From UBA4479 sp963974935 (GTDB taxonomy: Bacteria; Pseudomonadota; Alphaproteobacteria; Rhodospirillales; Casp-alpha2), in NCBI GenBank assembly GCA_963974935.1, contig CAXBEV010000016.1:9875-73874 (forward strand): a DNA stretch of 64,000 nt, read 5' to 3'. How positions within the stretch are numbered: the stretch's first letter is position 1; each line of letters opens with the position of its first letter. The position numbers and the translations under genes are program-made. The notes beneath the pieces were generated by a model that was not told the origin of the DNA, made no database searches, and saw only the letters and a program-made list of their open reading frames with translations. Shown one piece after another: positions 35,422 through 43,984 of the stretch.

Positions 35422-37101
35422 ATGGCCAGCTATCAGTATTCATACGTCATGCAGGGCGTTTCCAAGACGTTTCCGGGCGGCAAGGAAATCCTCAAAAACA
35501 TCACCTTGTCATTTATGCCCGACGCCAAGATCGGCGTGCTGGGCGTCAACGGTGCCGGTAAGTCGACGTTGCTGAAAGTGATGGCCGGGCTGGATACGGA
35601 AATCAACGGCGAGGCCTGGGCTGCCAAGGGCGTACGCATCGGCTATCTGGAGCAAGAGCCGCACCTGGACCCGAACAAAACCGTCGAAGAGAACGTCACC
35701 GAAGGCCTCGGTGAGGTCAAAGACCTGATGGATCGTTTCAACGAGATCAGTGCTAAATTTTCTGAACCCATGGACGACGACGAGATGAACGCGGTGATCG
35801 CCGAGCAGGCCGAACTGCAAGAAAAAATCGACGCCGTCAACGGTTGGGAATTGGACCGCACCATCGAGATCGCAATGGACGCGCTGCGCTGCCCGCCGGG
35901 TGACAGCAGTGTCGAAAAGCTGTCTGGTGGTGAGCGCCGCCGCGTTGCGCTGTGCCGGCTTTTGCTGCAAAAGCCCGAAATGCTGTTGCTCGACGAGCCG
36001 ACCAACCACTTGGATGCCGAATCCGTGGCCTGGTTGCAGCGCCACCTTACGGACTATGAAGGCACCGTCGTTATGGTCACCCACGACCGCTATTTCCTAG
36101 ATAACGTGACGGGCTGGATTCTTGAACTCGACCGCGGTCATGGCATCCCTTACGAAGGCAACTACTCGTCGTGGCTTGAGCAAAAGCAAAAGCGCTTGGC
36201 GCAAGAAGAGCGTGAAGAGTCCACCCGCCAGCGTGCCCTCAAAGAAGAGCTGGAATGGATTCGCCAGTCGCCGCGTGCGCGTCAGTCGAAATCAAAGGCG
36301 CGGATCACGGCCTACGAAGATCTGCTTATGAAGTCGCAGGACATCGCGCCGGGCTCGGCGCAGATCGTCATCCCCGCAGCCCCGCGCTTGGGTGATTTGG
36401 TGATCGAGGCCTCGAACATTCGCAAAGGCTTCGGCAATCATTTGTTGATCAATGATTTGTCGTTCAAAATTCCACCGGGCGCCATCGTCGGCATCATCGG
36501 CCCGAACGGCGCCGGTAAAACCACATTGTTCCGCATGATCACCGAGCAAGATAAGCCGGACGGCGGCGATATCCGCGTCGGTGATACGGTCAAGCTCGGC
36601 TACGTCGACCAGAGCCGTGATGCGCTGAGCGACAACAAGACGGTATGGGAAGAAGTCTCCGGCGGCCTCGACGAGATCGATCTCGGTAAGCGCAAAATAG
36701 CGTCCCGCGCCTACGTTGCCCAGTTCAACTTTAAAGGCGGCGACCAGCAGAAAAAGATCGGCCAGTTGTCGGGCGGTGAACGTAACCGCGTGCATCTCGC
36801 CAACATGCTCAAATCGGGCGCCAACGTGTTGCTGCTCGACGAGCCGACCAACGACCTCGACCTCGACACGCTGCGTGCCCTCGAAGAAGCCATTGCCGAC
36901 TTCGCCGGCTGCGTGCTGATCACGTCGCACGACCGTTGGTTCCTGGATCGCTTGGCGACGCACATTTTGGCGTTCGAAGGCGACAGTCACGTGGAATGGT
37001 TCGAAGGCAACTACGAAGATTACGAGGCCGACAAAAAACGCCGCCTCGGCGACGACGCCCTAGAACCGCACCGGATCAAGTATCGCCCATTGACGCGGTA
37101 A
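35422..37101 (+). CDS. ettA: Energy-dependent translational throttle protein EttA (ABC-F)
   Basis: 559 residues, two ABC domains and no membrane segment. Walker A sites GVNGAGKST and GPNGAGKTT, signature LSGGERRR and LSGGERNR, Walker B LLLDEPTNHLD and LLLDEPTNDLD. Between them the Gln/Lys/Glu-rich linker (SSWLEQKQKRLAQEE and following) is the P-site tRNA interaction motif, and the tail EPHRIKYRPLTR is EttA-like. EttA binds the ribosomal E site and gates translation by the ATP:ADP ratio. Start ATG at 35422. Divergent from the SHMT-family gene. Confidence 0.95.
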   Translation: MASYQYSYVMQGVSKTFPGGKEILKNITLSFMPDAKIGVLGVNGAGKSTLLKVMAGLDTEINGEAWAAKGVRIGYLEQEPHLDPNKTVEENVTEGLGEVKDLMDRFNEISAKFSEPMDDDEMNAVIAEQAELQEKIDAVNGWELDRTIEIAMDALRCPPGDSSVEKLSGGERRRVALCRLLLQKPEMLLLDEPTNHLDAESVAWLQRHLTDYEGTVVMVTHDRYFLDNVTGWILELDRGHGIPYEGNYSSWLEQKQKRLAQEEREESTRQRALKEELEWIRQSPRARQSKSKARITAYEDLLMKSQDIAPGSAQIVIPAAPRLGDLVIEASNIRKGFGNHLLINDLSFKIPPGAIVGIIGPNGAGKTTLFRMITEQDKPDGGDIRVGDTVKLGYVDQSRDALSDNKTVWEEVSGGLDEIDLGKRKIASRAYVAQFNFKGGDQQKKIGQLSGGERNRVHLANMLKSGANVLLLDEPTNDLDLDTLRALEEAIADFAGCVLITSHDRWFLDRLATHILAFEGDSHVEWFEGNYEDYEADKKRRLGDDALEPHRIKYRPLTR

Positions 37102-37130
37102 GCAACTCAACCAAGCAGGTTTGCGTATCG

Positions 37131-37343
37131 CTAAGCGCAGCAGGCGTCGCCTTGTTGGATCGGCGGGCAGGGGACGGTGCCGTATGAGCAAAACACGCAG
37201 CAGTCGCCGGGTTTCGGCTTCAGGACAATGCCGCATCCTTTGCAGTCATAGAACCACTGGCAGGCATCCGTTGGCATGGTCTCTGATTGTTTGTGGCCAC
37301 ATGTGGGGCACGTTATCTCGGATTCAAGGACCGGGTCCGGCAT
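37131..37343 (-). CDS. GDCCVxC domain-containing small protein (Cys form of a selenoprotein family)
   Basis: 70 residues from the ATG at 37343, which has GGAG nine bases upstream; ATGs at 37358 and 37379 are alternatives. A zinc-ribbon-like pair (CPTCGH and CKGCG) is followed by GDCCVFCSYGTVPCPP, the family signature, and a terminal CC. Cysteine makes up about one residue in seven. In some relatives one Cys of the GDCC motif is selenocysteine; here all are TGC/TGT, so no Sec machinery is needed. The chemistry suggests redox or soft-metal handling, but the role is unproven. It overlaps the small membrane gene upstream. Confidence 0.75.
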   Translation of the reverse strand: MPDPVLESEITCPTCGHKQSETMPTDACQWFYDCKGCGIVLKPKPGDCCVFCSYGTVPCPPIQQGDACCA

Positions 37344-37498
37344 CGTTGGAGTCTCCATAGCGCAAATCCAGTTATGCATACGAATATAGCAAGTGCCGGA
37401 AGCAATACGACATCAATCCAACCCAGGGCCGGCGCAAGCCCCACGGCGCCCAGAAAAATTACAAGTGCAAGCGTAAAATAGTAAACTGCTGCGATCAC
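37313..37498 (-). CDS. Small two-helix membrane protein (tentative)
   Basis: 61 residues, GTG start with a poor ribosome-binding site, so tentative. Two hydrophobic helices (about 3-25 and 30-48) joined by a short turn (LGWID), with a basic cytoplasmic tail WRLQRCRTRSLNPR containing one Cys. It ends inside the GDCCVxC gene (overlap about 31 bases), suggesting coupled translation. A membrane partner for a Cys-rich metal/redox protein would be a sensible pairing, but this is inference. Confidence 0.45.
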   Translation of the reverse strand: MIAAVYYFTLALVIFLGAVGLAPALGWIDVVLLPALAIFVCITGFALWRLQRCRTRSLNPR

Positions 37499-37639
37499 GG
37501 TGCCGATGACGCTAATTTTAGTAATCGGGCGTCCGTCATTTTACGTCTTTCGTCTTGCGCCGTTGTCCGCTCGTATGATTTATGCCGAGCATGCTGGGCG
37601 ATCATGGGGCTGTTGCGCCTGAAGCGTTAGCAACAATGA

Positions 37640-38191
37640 CTATTTCGAGGTCAATGTCTCGAGATCCGCGCCGCCAATCGCGGTGTGACATGCGATGCAT
37701 CCTACGTCGGCGCCTTTCATGAAGCGGCCTGCAATCGCTGCACCTTTAGGGTTTAGGTCGAGTTCCCCGGTCGGCTTATATTTCGCCCAAAACCAGTTCT
37801 TATTTTCCGGATCGTAGCCGTCTTCACGCTTAAACATGACCGTATATGCACCGACAAATTGATTCGGATTGTCATACACAGCACGCACGTCCACGTCGGG
37901 GCCGCCGTGGTTCACTTTCACGATCGCTTTGGCGGTGCGACCGTTGATCGAAATATCGGTCCCTAAAACCTGCTGGATCGCGCCATGCGGCTCGTTACCC
38001 TCGAACGGTTGAACGTGAATACGATTGGGACCGACCAATCTTTCGCTCATCAAGGTTGCCCATAAAGTCTGTGCAAACGCGATGTCGTCTTTGCCGCCGA
38101 ACGGACCATCCGCGGCGGTCGCAACCGAGAGTGCCATCGTCGCGGTTGCCGCTGCCATCGTGCCTGCGATTGCCATTTTTTTGAAGGTCAT
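37640..38191 (-). CDS. Exported c-type cytochrome, cytochrome P460-like
   Basis: 183 residues. Signal peptide 1-27 (ends ATAAD), then a 156-residue domain with one heme-binding CIACH at Cys165-His169 near the C-terminus, in a VGCIACHTA context. This placement and the upstream FVGAYTVMFKREDGYDPENKNWFWAKY block fit the cytochrome P460 family, which carries heme with an unusual lysine cross-link in characterised members and oxidises hydroxylamine or nitrogen oxides; related forms are detoxifying or of unknown role. AGGAG eight bases before the ATG supports the start. It lies just downstream of the orphan receiver gene, 24 bases away. Confidence 0.87.
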   Translation of the reverse strand: MTFKKMAIAGTMAAATATMALSVATAADGPFGGKDDIAFAQTLWATLMSERLVGPNRIHVQPFEGNEPHGAIQQVLGTDISINGRTAKAIVKVNHGGPDVDVRAVYDNPNQFVGAYTVMFKREDGYDPENKNWFWAKYKPTGELDLNPKGAAIAGRFMKGADVGCIACHTAIGGADLETLTSK

Positions 38192-38215
38192 GTTAGCAAC
38201 TCCTGTCTGTTAAGA

Positions 38216-38584
38216 TTAATTGCATTCTGCATTGCTGGCGGAGACGCCGGTCCCGAGACTGTTTATCAGATCGGTTTTTGTGAAAGGCTTTTCGAGGCTC
38301 ACGTTCGCGCCAAGTTTCAGGGATACACTCAAATATTGTTCATTGCCCGAAACTGCGATGATCCAAAGGTTTCGGTCATGGTTGCGGGCTGACAATATGG
38401 TCTCTATGCCGTCAACGGTAGGCATGAAGATGTCGGTAATTAACACATCCGTATCAAATGCACTGAGCGCATCGACGACATCGCTGCCGTCATTGAGTTC
38501 TCTTGTTTCGTGCCCATCTCGCTGTAAGGTCGAAGCGATTAAGGATCGAAAGTCGTCATCATCATCGACAATTAATATCTTCAT
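38216..38584 (-). CDS. Single-domain response regulator (CheY-like receiver)
   Basis: 122 residues, receiver domain only. Acidic pocket Asp7-Asp11, phospho-acceptor Asp51 in LITDIFMP, switch Ser79 in IAVSGN, and Lys99 in LEKPF are all present, so it should accept a phosphoryl group. No output domain follows, so it must act by binding a partner. No kinase gene is adjacent; a sensor kinase is encoded 1.6 kb away at 40160-42160. The P460 cytochrome gene follows 24 bases downstream and may be co-transcribed. Confidence 0.92.
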   Translation of the reverse strand: MKILIVDDDDDFRSLIASTLQRDGHETRELNDGSDVVDALSAFDTDVLITDIFMPTVDGIETILSARNHDRNLWIIAVSGNEQYLSVSLKLGANVSLEKPFTKTDLINSLGTGVSASNAECN

Positions 38585-38766
38585 GTCTCAATGATTGCTG
38601 ACTTTGGCCGGCACGTCTGTTCAATTGCATTCACGTTTTATTGAGTAGACAAGGTCAGCATGCATTATTGAAGGGTCTCCATCGGCGATCAACAGATGTC
38701 GAGATAACAAGAAAGCGTATTCATGGCGAAACTTTTGAACGTCCACTTTCGTAGCCAGAGAGCGTG

Positions 38767-39951
38767 ATGCGCGGCGCTCAGGACTTTGACACCATCATCA
38801 TTGGCGCCGGTGCGGCGGGGTTGATGTGTGCGATGACGGCGGGGGCGCGTGGCAAATCCGTTTTGTTGCTGGATCATGCGGACGCACCCGGCAAAAAAAT
38901 TCTGATCTCGGGCGGCGGGCGCTGCAATTTCACCAATTTACATTGCACGGCTGAGAACTTCCTGTCGGGCAATAAGCATTTTTGTAAATCGGCATTGGCG
39001 CGTTACACCCAGCATGATTTCATCGCGCTGATCGACAAGCATGGCATCGCTTGGCACGAGAAAACCTTGGGGCAGTTGTTTTGCGATACCTCGGCCCGCG
39101 ACGTGGTGGCGATGCTGTTGGCCGAGTGCGCGGCTGTGCATGTGGATATCCGCCTCGCACATCGGATTACCGATATTAGCCGCCATGACCGATTCGAGGT
39201 TACGACGGACAAAGGAGTGTTCACTGGCAAAAGCCTTGTATTGGCGAGCGGCGGACTGTCGATCCCGAAAATGGGAGCGACCGGGTTTGCCCATGATGTC
39301 GCCGAAAAGTTCGGACTGAAACTGGCGAACGTGCGCCCTGGTCTCGTGCCGTTGACGCTGCAAGGCGACGACAAAGCCTTGGCGACGCCGCTCAGCGGCA
39401 TAGCGACGCCGTGTGTTGCGACATGCGGAAAAATTGCATTTAAAGAAGCAATCTTGTTTACGCACCGAGGGCTTTCTGGGCCGGCAGTGCTGCAGATATC
39501 GTCATATTGGCAACCCGGTCAGACGGTTGCTTTCGATCTTTTACCGGGCGTGGATTTGAAATCTTATTTGCTCGAAGCAAAGCGCAGTCATGCAAAACAA
39601 GAAATCCAGACGGTGCTCGCGCGCCACCTGCCGACGCGTTTAGCAAGCGGTCTGTCGGACGCGTTTGCCGTCCATGGGCGGATCGGTGATATCGCCGATA
39701 AATCTTTGAGTAAGCTGGCGGAAACCCTGAACTGCTGGCAAATCACGCCCGCTGGCAGCGAGGGTTATGCTAAGGCGGAGGTCACCGTCGGCGGCGTCGC
39801 GACATCGGACTTGTCGTCGCAGACCATGGCGGCGAACGACGTGCCAGGTCTTTTCGTCATCGGCGAAGCGGTTGACGTCACTGGATGGCTGGGCGGTTAT
39901 AACTTCCAATGGGCCTGGTCCAGCGGCCATGCCGCCGGCAGTGTCGTGTAA
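38767..39951 (+). CDS. FAD-dependent oxidoreductase, HI0933/YhiN family
   Basis: 394 residues from the ATG at 38767 (a GTG codon at 38764 is less likely), with GAGAG just upstream. Rossmann motif TIIIGAGAAGLMCA at the N-terminus, and LISGGGRCNFTN near 48-59 is the HI0933-type family hallmark. The C-terminus has PGLFVIGEAVDVTGWLGGYNFQ, the final FAD-binding block with the conserved GG-YN-Q. Members are NAD(P)/FAD-linked oxidoreductases of largely unknown substrate, sometimes flavin-dependent dehydrogenases. Followed downstream by a decayed VOC-type gene. Confidence 0.9.
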   Translation: MRGAQDFDTIIIGAGAAGLMCAMTAGARGKSVLLLDHADAPGKKILISGGGRCNFTNLHCTAENFLSGNKHFCKSALARYTQHDFIALIDKHGIAWHEKTLGQLFCDTSARDVVAMLLAECAAVHVDIRLAHRITDISRHDRFEVTTDKGVFTGKSLVLASGGLSIPKMGATGFAHDVAEKFGLKLANVRPGLVPLTLQGDDKALATPLSGIATPCVATCGKIAFKEAILFTHRGLSGPAVLQISSYWQPGQTVAFDLLPGVDLKSYLLEAKRSHAKQEIQTVLARHLPTRLASGLSDAFAVHGRIGDIADKSLSKLAETLNCWQITPAGSEGYAKAEVTVGGVATSDLSSQTMAANDVPGLFVIGEAVDVTGWLGGYNFQWAWSSGHAAGSVV

Positions 39952-39994
39952 CGTTATGGATTGGGATTGCGTGCTAAAACGTCGGTGCGGATGA

Positions 39995-40163
39995 CGCTGG
40001 TTTCAGTATCTACAGTCAGCGGGTGCGGACTTGATGGACACCCCGCACGATCACACCGACGGCGCCTGCCCGGTCATTTCATGTGCGTGACCCGGCGGGT
40101 AACGTGGTGCAGTCGTTGTATCCCCCAGCCGTTTCCTGGCAGCGATTTTTGATGGCGAATTAG
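39995..40163 (+). pseudogene. Decayed VOC (glyoxalase/bleomycin-resistance-like) gene remnant
   Basis: In one frame the bases from about 40009 read LQSAGADLMDTPHDHTDGA, then lose phase. Between about 40060 and 40080 the reading shifts, and from 40071 another frame reads RSFHVRDPAGNVVQ, followed by a 15-residue tail to a stop at 40163. Together these look like the last third of a VOC-fold metalloenzyme, in which xRDPxGN is the hallmark of the final repeat. The N-terminal part and an intact frame are missing. The end overlaps the kinase stop by four bases. Limits are approximate and the call rests on this motif only. Confidence 0.5.
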
Positions 40164-42160
40164 CCGAGGCGCGACATCGGCAAGCGCACCGTCACTGTGC
40201 TGCCCTTGCCGAGTTGGCTCTTGATATCAAGCGAGCCGCCGTGGGCTTCGATCAAGAGCGTGATAATTGATAAGCCAAGCCCAGTGCCTTCCTGCGCGAT
40301 GTGCGGGTTCGAATTGGTTTGAAAAAACGGCTCAGCAATCCGCGAAAGCTTATCTTCGGCGATCCCGATGCCGTTATCGTTGACGGTGATCACCATATCG
40401 CCATTCAATACCCTGGCCGAGACAACGATGGCGCCACCGGGTTCCGTAAATTTCACGGCGTTCGACATCAGATTGAGCAGAATTTGCACCAGCGCGCGCT
40501 TGTCGGCGTCAAAGCTCGGCAATGTGGTCGGTATGTCGACGGAGAGGGTAAGGTTCTTTTTACGGCACTGATATTCGAAATTGCGCGCGCAGTCGTTGGC
40601 GATTTCCGAGATTTCGATGGCTTCGAAATGTAGCGGTCGCTTCCGCGCTTCGATGGCAGAGATATCAAGAATATCATTGATTAACGCCAGCATATGTTTG
40701 CCGCTGTTGTGTATATCGTCGGCGTACTGTGCATATTTTTCGGACCCCAGCGGCCCAAAATATTGCGCACGAAACATTTCGCTGAAGCCCAAAATTGCAT
40801 TTAATGGCGTGCGGAATTCATGGCTGATGGTGGCCAGGAATTCCGATTTCGACTGGTTTACTTGTTCGGATTCGATCAACGCCCTGTTGAGGGCTTCACG
40901 ACTGCGACGCTCATCGGTGATATCGCGTCCGGTACCGCGAAAGCCGATAAATTTACCATTTTGCCCGAAAGCCGGTTTGCCGCTAATGGCGAGGTACGCG
41001 GTCTCGCCGTTGGGTTTGACCCGTTGGTTCTCAAAGTCGCGAAACGGTTTTCGGTCCCGCAAGCATTGCAACATTTCGGCATAGGCTTTGGGGTCTGATC
41101 CTGGTGCGCCTGTCTGCTCGCGGGTACGGCCCAAAAGAGCACCGGGTGCGACGCCGGTGATATCTTCAAATCGATCGGAAAAATATGAAAAGCGCAATTT
41201 GGAATCGGTTTCCCAAAACCAGTCTGAACTGACGTCGGCAAAATCCGCGAACCGACGCTCACCGCTTTGAATCGAATAGTGATGCTGCATGGTGAGCCAA
41301 ACCAGATAGCTCATGAACAGGGTTACAATAAGGCCTGCCAACAAAACCCATTCAGCGAGAAAAGAGTTGAGTTTAGCGGTCTCGGCAGCGGTCAACGCAC
41401 CCGTTAAGGTCCACGTGCGATTGTGCAGTTGGATTGTCGCGTGGGCTGCATTGTCGGCATTGATCGTTTCAGGGGTCGAGCTGAAAGCTTCGGCACCGTC
41501 ATCGGTGATGCGAATATGCATGCGTGCCGAAAAGTCTTTTGGGAGCGCATTTTCAATCATGGGCGCCGTGCGAAAAACGATATTCACGAACCCTTCAAGG
41601 GTGTCATCAATGAATAACGGCATGTAGACGACAAAGCCGCGTCCACCCTGTGCGAGGGTGATTGGTGGCGTAATTTGGATATCTCTTTCCCGTTCGCTTA
41701 AGGCCAAGGTTTGCGCGGGAATTTTTAACTGGCGAAGATCTAAGTCGAGTACGGCTCTGTTGCCGGCGAGGGGATTGACCCACCGGATGATTCCATCTGG
41801 GCTGACCCAGTTGATCGCCTGTAAATCATCAAAAAAGTTGAGCTTTGTCGACGCGAGAAGTCCGAAAGTGTCGGCGTCTGAAATAAGTCCGTTGCGCCAC
41901 TCTTCTTCGATCAACGCGCCAAGTGCAATCCGCAGCTTCACGTGCGCATCAAGGCGGGCCGCGAGGAATTCAATTTTTTCGCGGGCTTGTTCGGCCAAGT
42001 GGTTATTTTGATGGTTGCGAACGCTGTGCCATGAAAGGAAGGTTGCGGCGAGAAGAACAACTGCCGTCAGTAATGCCGCAGCAACTGACCAGTCCAACTT
42101 GTGCCGACGCAATGGATATGTGCCTTTAACCGTTCCAGATTCCTCCATGACATGCCCCAT
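40160..42160 (-). CDS. Membrane sensor histidine kinase (CHASE-PAS-HisKA-HATPase)
   Basis: 666 residues; start may be the ATG at 42148. Two transmembrane helices (about 25-45 and 270-290) flank a periplasmic CHASE-like sensor domain. A PAS domain (about 300-425) follows, then HisKA with the phospho-acceptor in ISHEFRTPLNAILGFSEM, and the ATPase boxes: N LNLMSNAVKFT, G1 DNGIGI, F and G2 EGTGLGLSI. All kinase residues are intact. The HisKA segment (ending in ALINDILDIS) closely resembles that of PleC/DivJ-like alphaproteobacterial kinases and also that of the GGDEF-EAL protein at 11252. No receiver gene adjoins; a single-domain receiver lies 1.6 kb away. Confidence 0.93.
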   Translation of the reverse strand: MGHVMEESGTVKGTYPLRRHKLDWSVAAALLTAVVLLAATFLSWHSVRNHQNNHLAEQAREKIEFLAARLDAHVKLRIALGALIEEEWRNGLISDADTFGLLASTKLNFFDDLQAINWVSPDGIIRWVNPLAGNRAVLDLDLRQLKIPAQTLALSERERDIQITPPITLAQGGRGFVVYMPLFIDDTLEGFVNIVFRTAPMIENALPKDFSARMHIRITDDGAEAFSSTPETINADNAAHATIQLHNRTWTLTGALTAAETAKLNSFLAEWVLLAGLIVTLFMSYLVWLTMQHHYSIQSGERRFADFADVSSDWFWETDSKLRFSYFSDRFEDITGVAPGALLGRTREQTGAPGSDPKAYAEMLQCLRDRKPFRDFENQRVKPNGETAYLAISGKPAFGQNGKFIGFRGTGRDITDERRSREALNRALIESEQVNQSKSEFLATISHEFRTPLNAILGFSEMFRAQYFGPLGSEKYAQYADDIHNSGKHMLALINDILDISAIEARKRPLHFEAIEISEIANDCARNFEYQCRKKNLTLSVDIPTTLPSFDADKRALVQILLNLMSNAVKFTEPGGAIVVSARVLNGDMVITVNDNGIGIAEDKLSRIAEPFFQTNSNPHIAQEGTGLGLSIITLLIEAHGGSLDIKSQLGKGSTVTVRLPMSRLG

Positions 42161-42232
42161 GTTTGACGTCTGATCTTATAGTGTTGATCCGAGTCGACTT
42201 GGGCAAGAGTGAAACTAATCTCGAGCGCTCGG

Positions 42233-42267
42233 GGTGCCGCCATACGGTTCGGTCGTATGACGGCACC
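42233..42267. repeat. Stable hairpin between a small exported-protein gene and the kinase gene
   Basis: 14-base arms 42233-42246 and 42254-42267 with one mismatch and a 7-base loop. It follows the minus-strand gene at 42309-42560 and precedes the kinase gene. No T run follows, so it is a possible weak terminator or stability element. Confidence 0.5.
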
Positions 42268-42308
42268 AACTGAGCGTAAAGCTAGGCTTCATCGTGGTTT
42301 TATTGGCA

Positions 42309-42560
42309 TCACTTCATGCCGAGAAGTTCTTTCGCTTCGGTGAGTGCGGCAACGGACTCACCATGTTTTCCGGCCTTGTGCATGGCTTCGCCTTTGGCAC
42401 GAAGGCCTTTCGCTTTGCCCAGCATATTCATTGAAACGTCGGGCTTCGTCTCCATAAAAGTGTCGATTTCCTTCATGTGTTTTGGGCATGAGCCTGCCAG
42501 CGCAGGGGATGCTGCGAAGATAAAGGCGGCTGCGGCGATGCCCATAATTACGTGTTTCAT
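42309..42560 (-). CDS. Small exported helical protein of unknown function
   Basis: 83 residues. Signal peptide 1-22 (ends SPALA before GSC). The 61-residue mature part is Lys-rich and helical, with a single Cys at its start (SCPKHM) and regularly spaced Met and Lys residues. The opening of the mature chain could be a metal-binding or lipid-free cap. AAAGGAG precedes the ATG at the right distance, supporting expression. I do not recognise the family; alanine- and lysine-rich helices of this kind occur in small periplasmic stress proteins, but that is only a resemblance. Confidence 0.75.
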   Translation of the reverse strand: MKHVIMGIAAAAFIFAASPALAGSCPKHMKEIDTFMETKPDVSMNMLGKAKGLRAKGEAMHKAGKHGESVAALTEAKELLGMK

Positions 42561-42734
42561 TTAAGTACTCCTTTTGTGAAAACTGGCCAACAATGCGTTA
42601 GCCGAACATAAGTGTATACGTAAGTGCCCCATCCATCGGATTTTTAAATCTTGTGGGGTAATTAAGAATAAAGATGCCGGGTTTGGTCGACATCTACACT
42701 GTGCAGGTGCGCTCGTGTGGTCTAAACAGGATAT

Positions 42735-43982
42735 ATGATCGACCCTAACGGCCCTGCTGACCCCGCGCAGCCTGAGTTGCGGCTTTCCAGAAATCGTGAT
42801 TTCTTATTCTTCATTTTGTACCGATCGATGAATGTGATCGGCGTGCATGCGCTCACCGTGGCTGTAGGTTGGCATGTTTATCAATTAACCGGCGATCCGT
42901 TTGATTTAGGGCTCATCGGATTGGCGCAGTTTGCGCCGGCGTTTATGCTGTTTCTGGCGGCGGGATGGGCCGCTGACCGATTTGAGCGGCGTCGGATCAT
43001 CGTGCTTTGTAATGCCATTCATGTGGCAGCCGTCGCGATGATTGCGGTGCTTTTTTGGCGAGATGCGGAAGCCCTAGCACCGATCTTGGGGATATTGGTG
43101 CTGCATGGCGCAGCGCGTTCATTTTTTCACACCGCGAGCCAGGCAATCTTGCCGAATTTGGTGACGCCCGCGCAATTCCCAAGAGCCATTGCTTATGCAT
43201 CGTCGCTGAACAAAGCGGCGCAGCTGACCGGGCCGGCACTGGGCGGCGCGTTGATCGCCTGGACGGGTGAAGGGGTCTATTTCGTTATCTTGATCGGATT
43301 TGTGATTTCCGGTATCGCCGCTGCGGCGCTAAGCCGCAAATTGCGGGTTCATGCGCCAGAAGCGTTCAGTTTAGATATGATCTTGGGCGGGTTTCGCTAT
43401 GTCTGGCATAACAAGGTGGTGCTCGGCGCTATTTCCATCGACCTGATGGCGGTATTGTTCGGCGGTGTGATGGGTTTGCTGCCGGTGTTTGCGAAGGACA
43501 TTTTGCATGTCGGGCCGGAAGGATTAGGCGTGATGAGGGCGATGCCCGGTGCCGGATCGTTGCTGGTCGGGCTTGTACTCACGCAGATGGCGGCGCCGCG
43601 CCATATGGGGCCTGCGCTGTTCATATCGGTGGCGATCTTCGGCGGTGCGATTATCGTGTTCAGCTTATCGACGGTGTTTTGGATATCGCTCGTAGCACTC
43701 GCGGTCTATGGGGCAGCGGATATGATCAGTGTGTATATTCGGCAAACCTTGGTGCAGATTGCGACGCCGGATTCCATGCGTGGACGCGTCAGTGCCATCA
43801 ACTCGGTGTCGATCAATGCCTCTAACGAGTTGGGTGATTTCCGCGCCGGTGTTATGGCAGGCGGTATCGGCAGCGTCGGCGCGGTGTTGGTCGGTGGCTG
43901 TGCGACAATCGCGGTGACTGCTTTGTGGTGGCGTCTGTTCCCGGCGATCCGCAAGGTGGATCGCTTGGACCACAGGCTATAG
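42735..43982 (+). CDS. Major facilitator superfamily transporter (MFS_3/EntS-like)
   Basis: 415 residues, about twelve transmembrane helices. MFS features: the first-loop motif A-like GWAADRFERRR, the helix-4 QAILPNLVTPAQFPRA block and its second-half repeat PDSMRGRVSAINSV. The latter is typical of the MFS_3 group that includes siderophore exporters such as EntS and multidrug efflux proteins. It should export an unknown compound by proton antiport. AGGAT precedes the ATG. A DUF4112 gene follows 2 bases later, so the two are co-translated. Confidence 0.9.
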   Translation: MIDPNGPADPAQPELRLSRNRDFLFFILYRSMNVIGVHALTVAVGWHVYQLTGDPFDLGLIGLAQFAPAFMLFLAAGWAADRFERRRIIVLCNAIHVAAVAMIAVLFWRDAEALAPILGILVLHGAARSFFHTASQAILPNLVTPAQFPRAIAYASSLNKAAQLTGPALGGALIAWTGEGVYFVILIGFVISGIAAAALSRKLRVHAPEAFSLDMILGGFRYVWHNKVVLGAISIDLMAVLFGGVMGLLPVFAKDILHVGPEGLGVMRAMPGAGSLLVGLVLTQMAAPRHMGPALFISVAIFGGAIIVFSLSTVFWISLVALAVYGAADMISVYIRQTLVQIATPDSMRGRVSAINSVSINASNELGDFRAGVMAGGIGSVGAVLVGGCATIAVTALWWRLFPAIRKVDRLDHRL

Positions 43983-43984
43983 TC

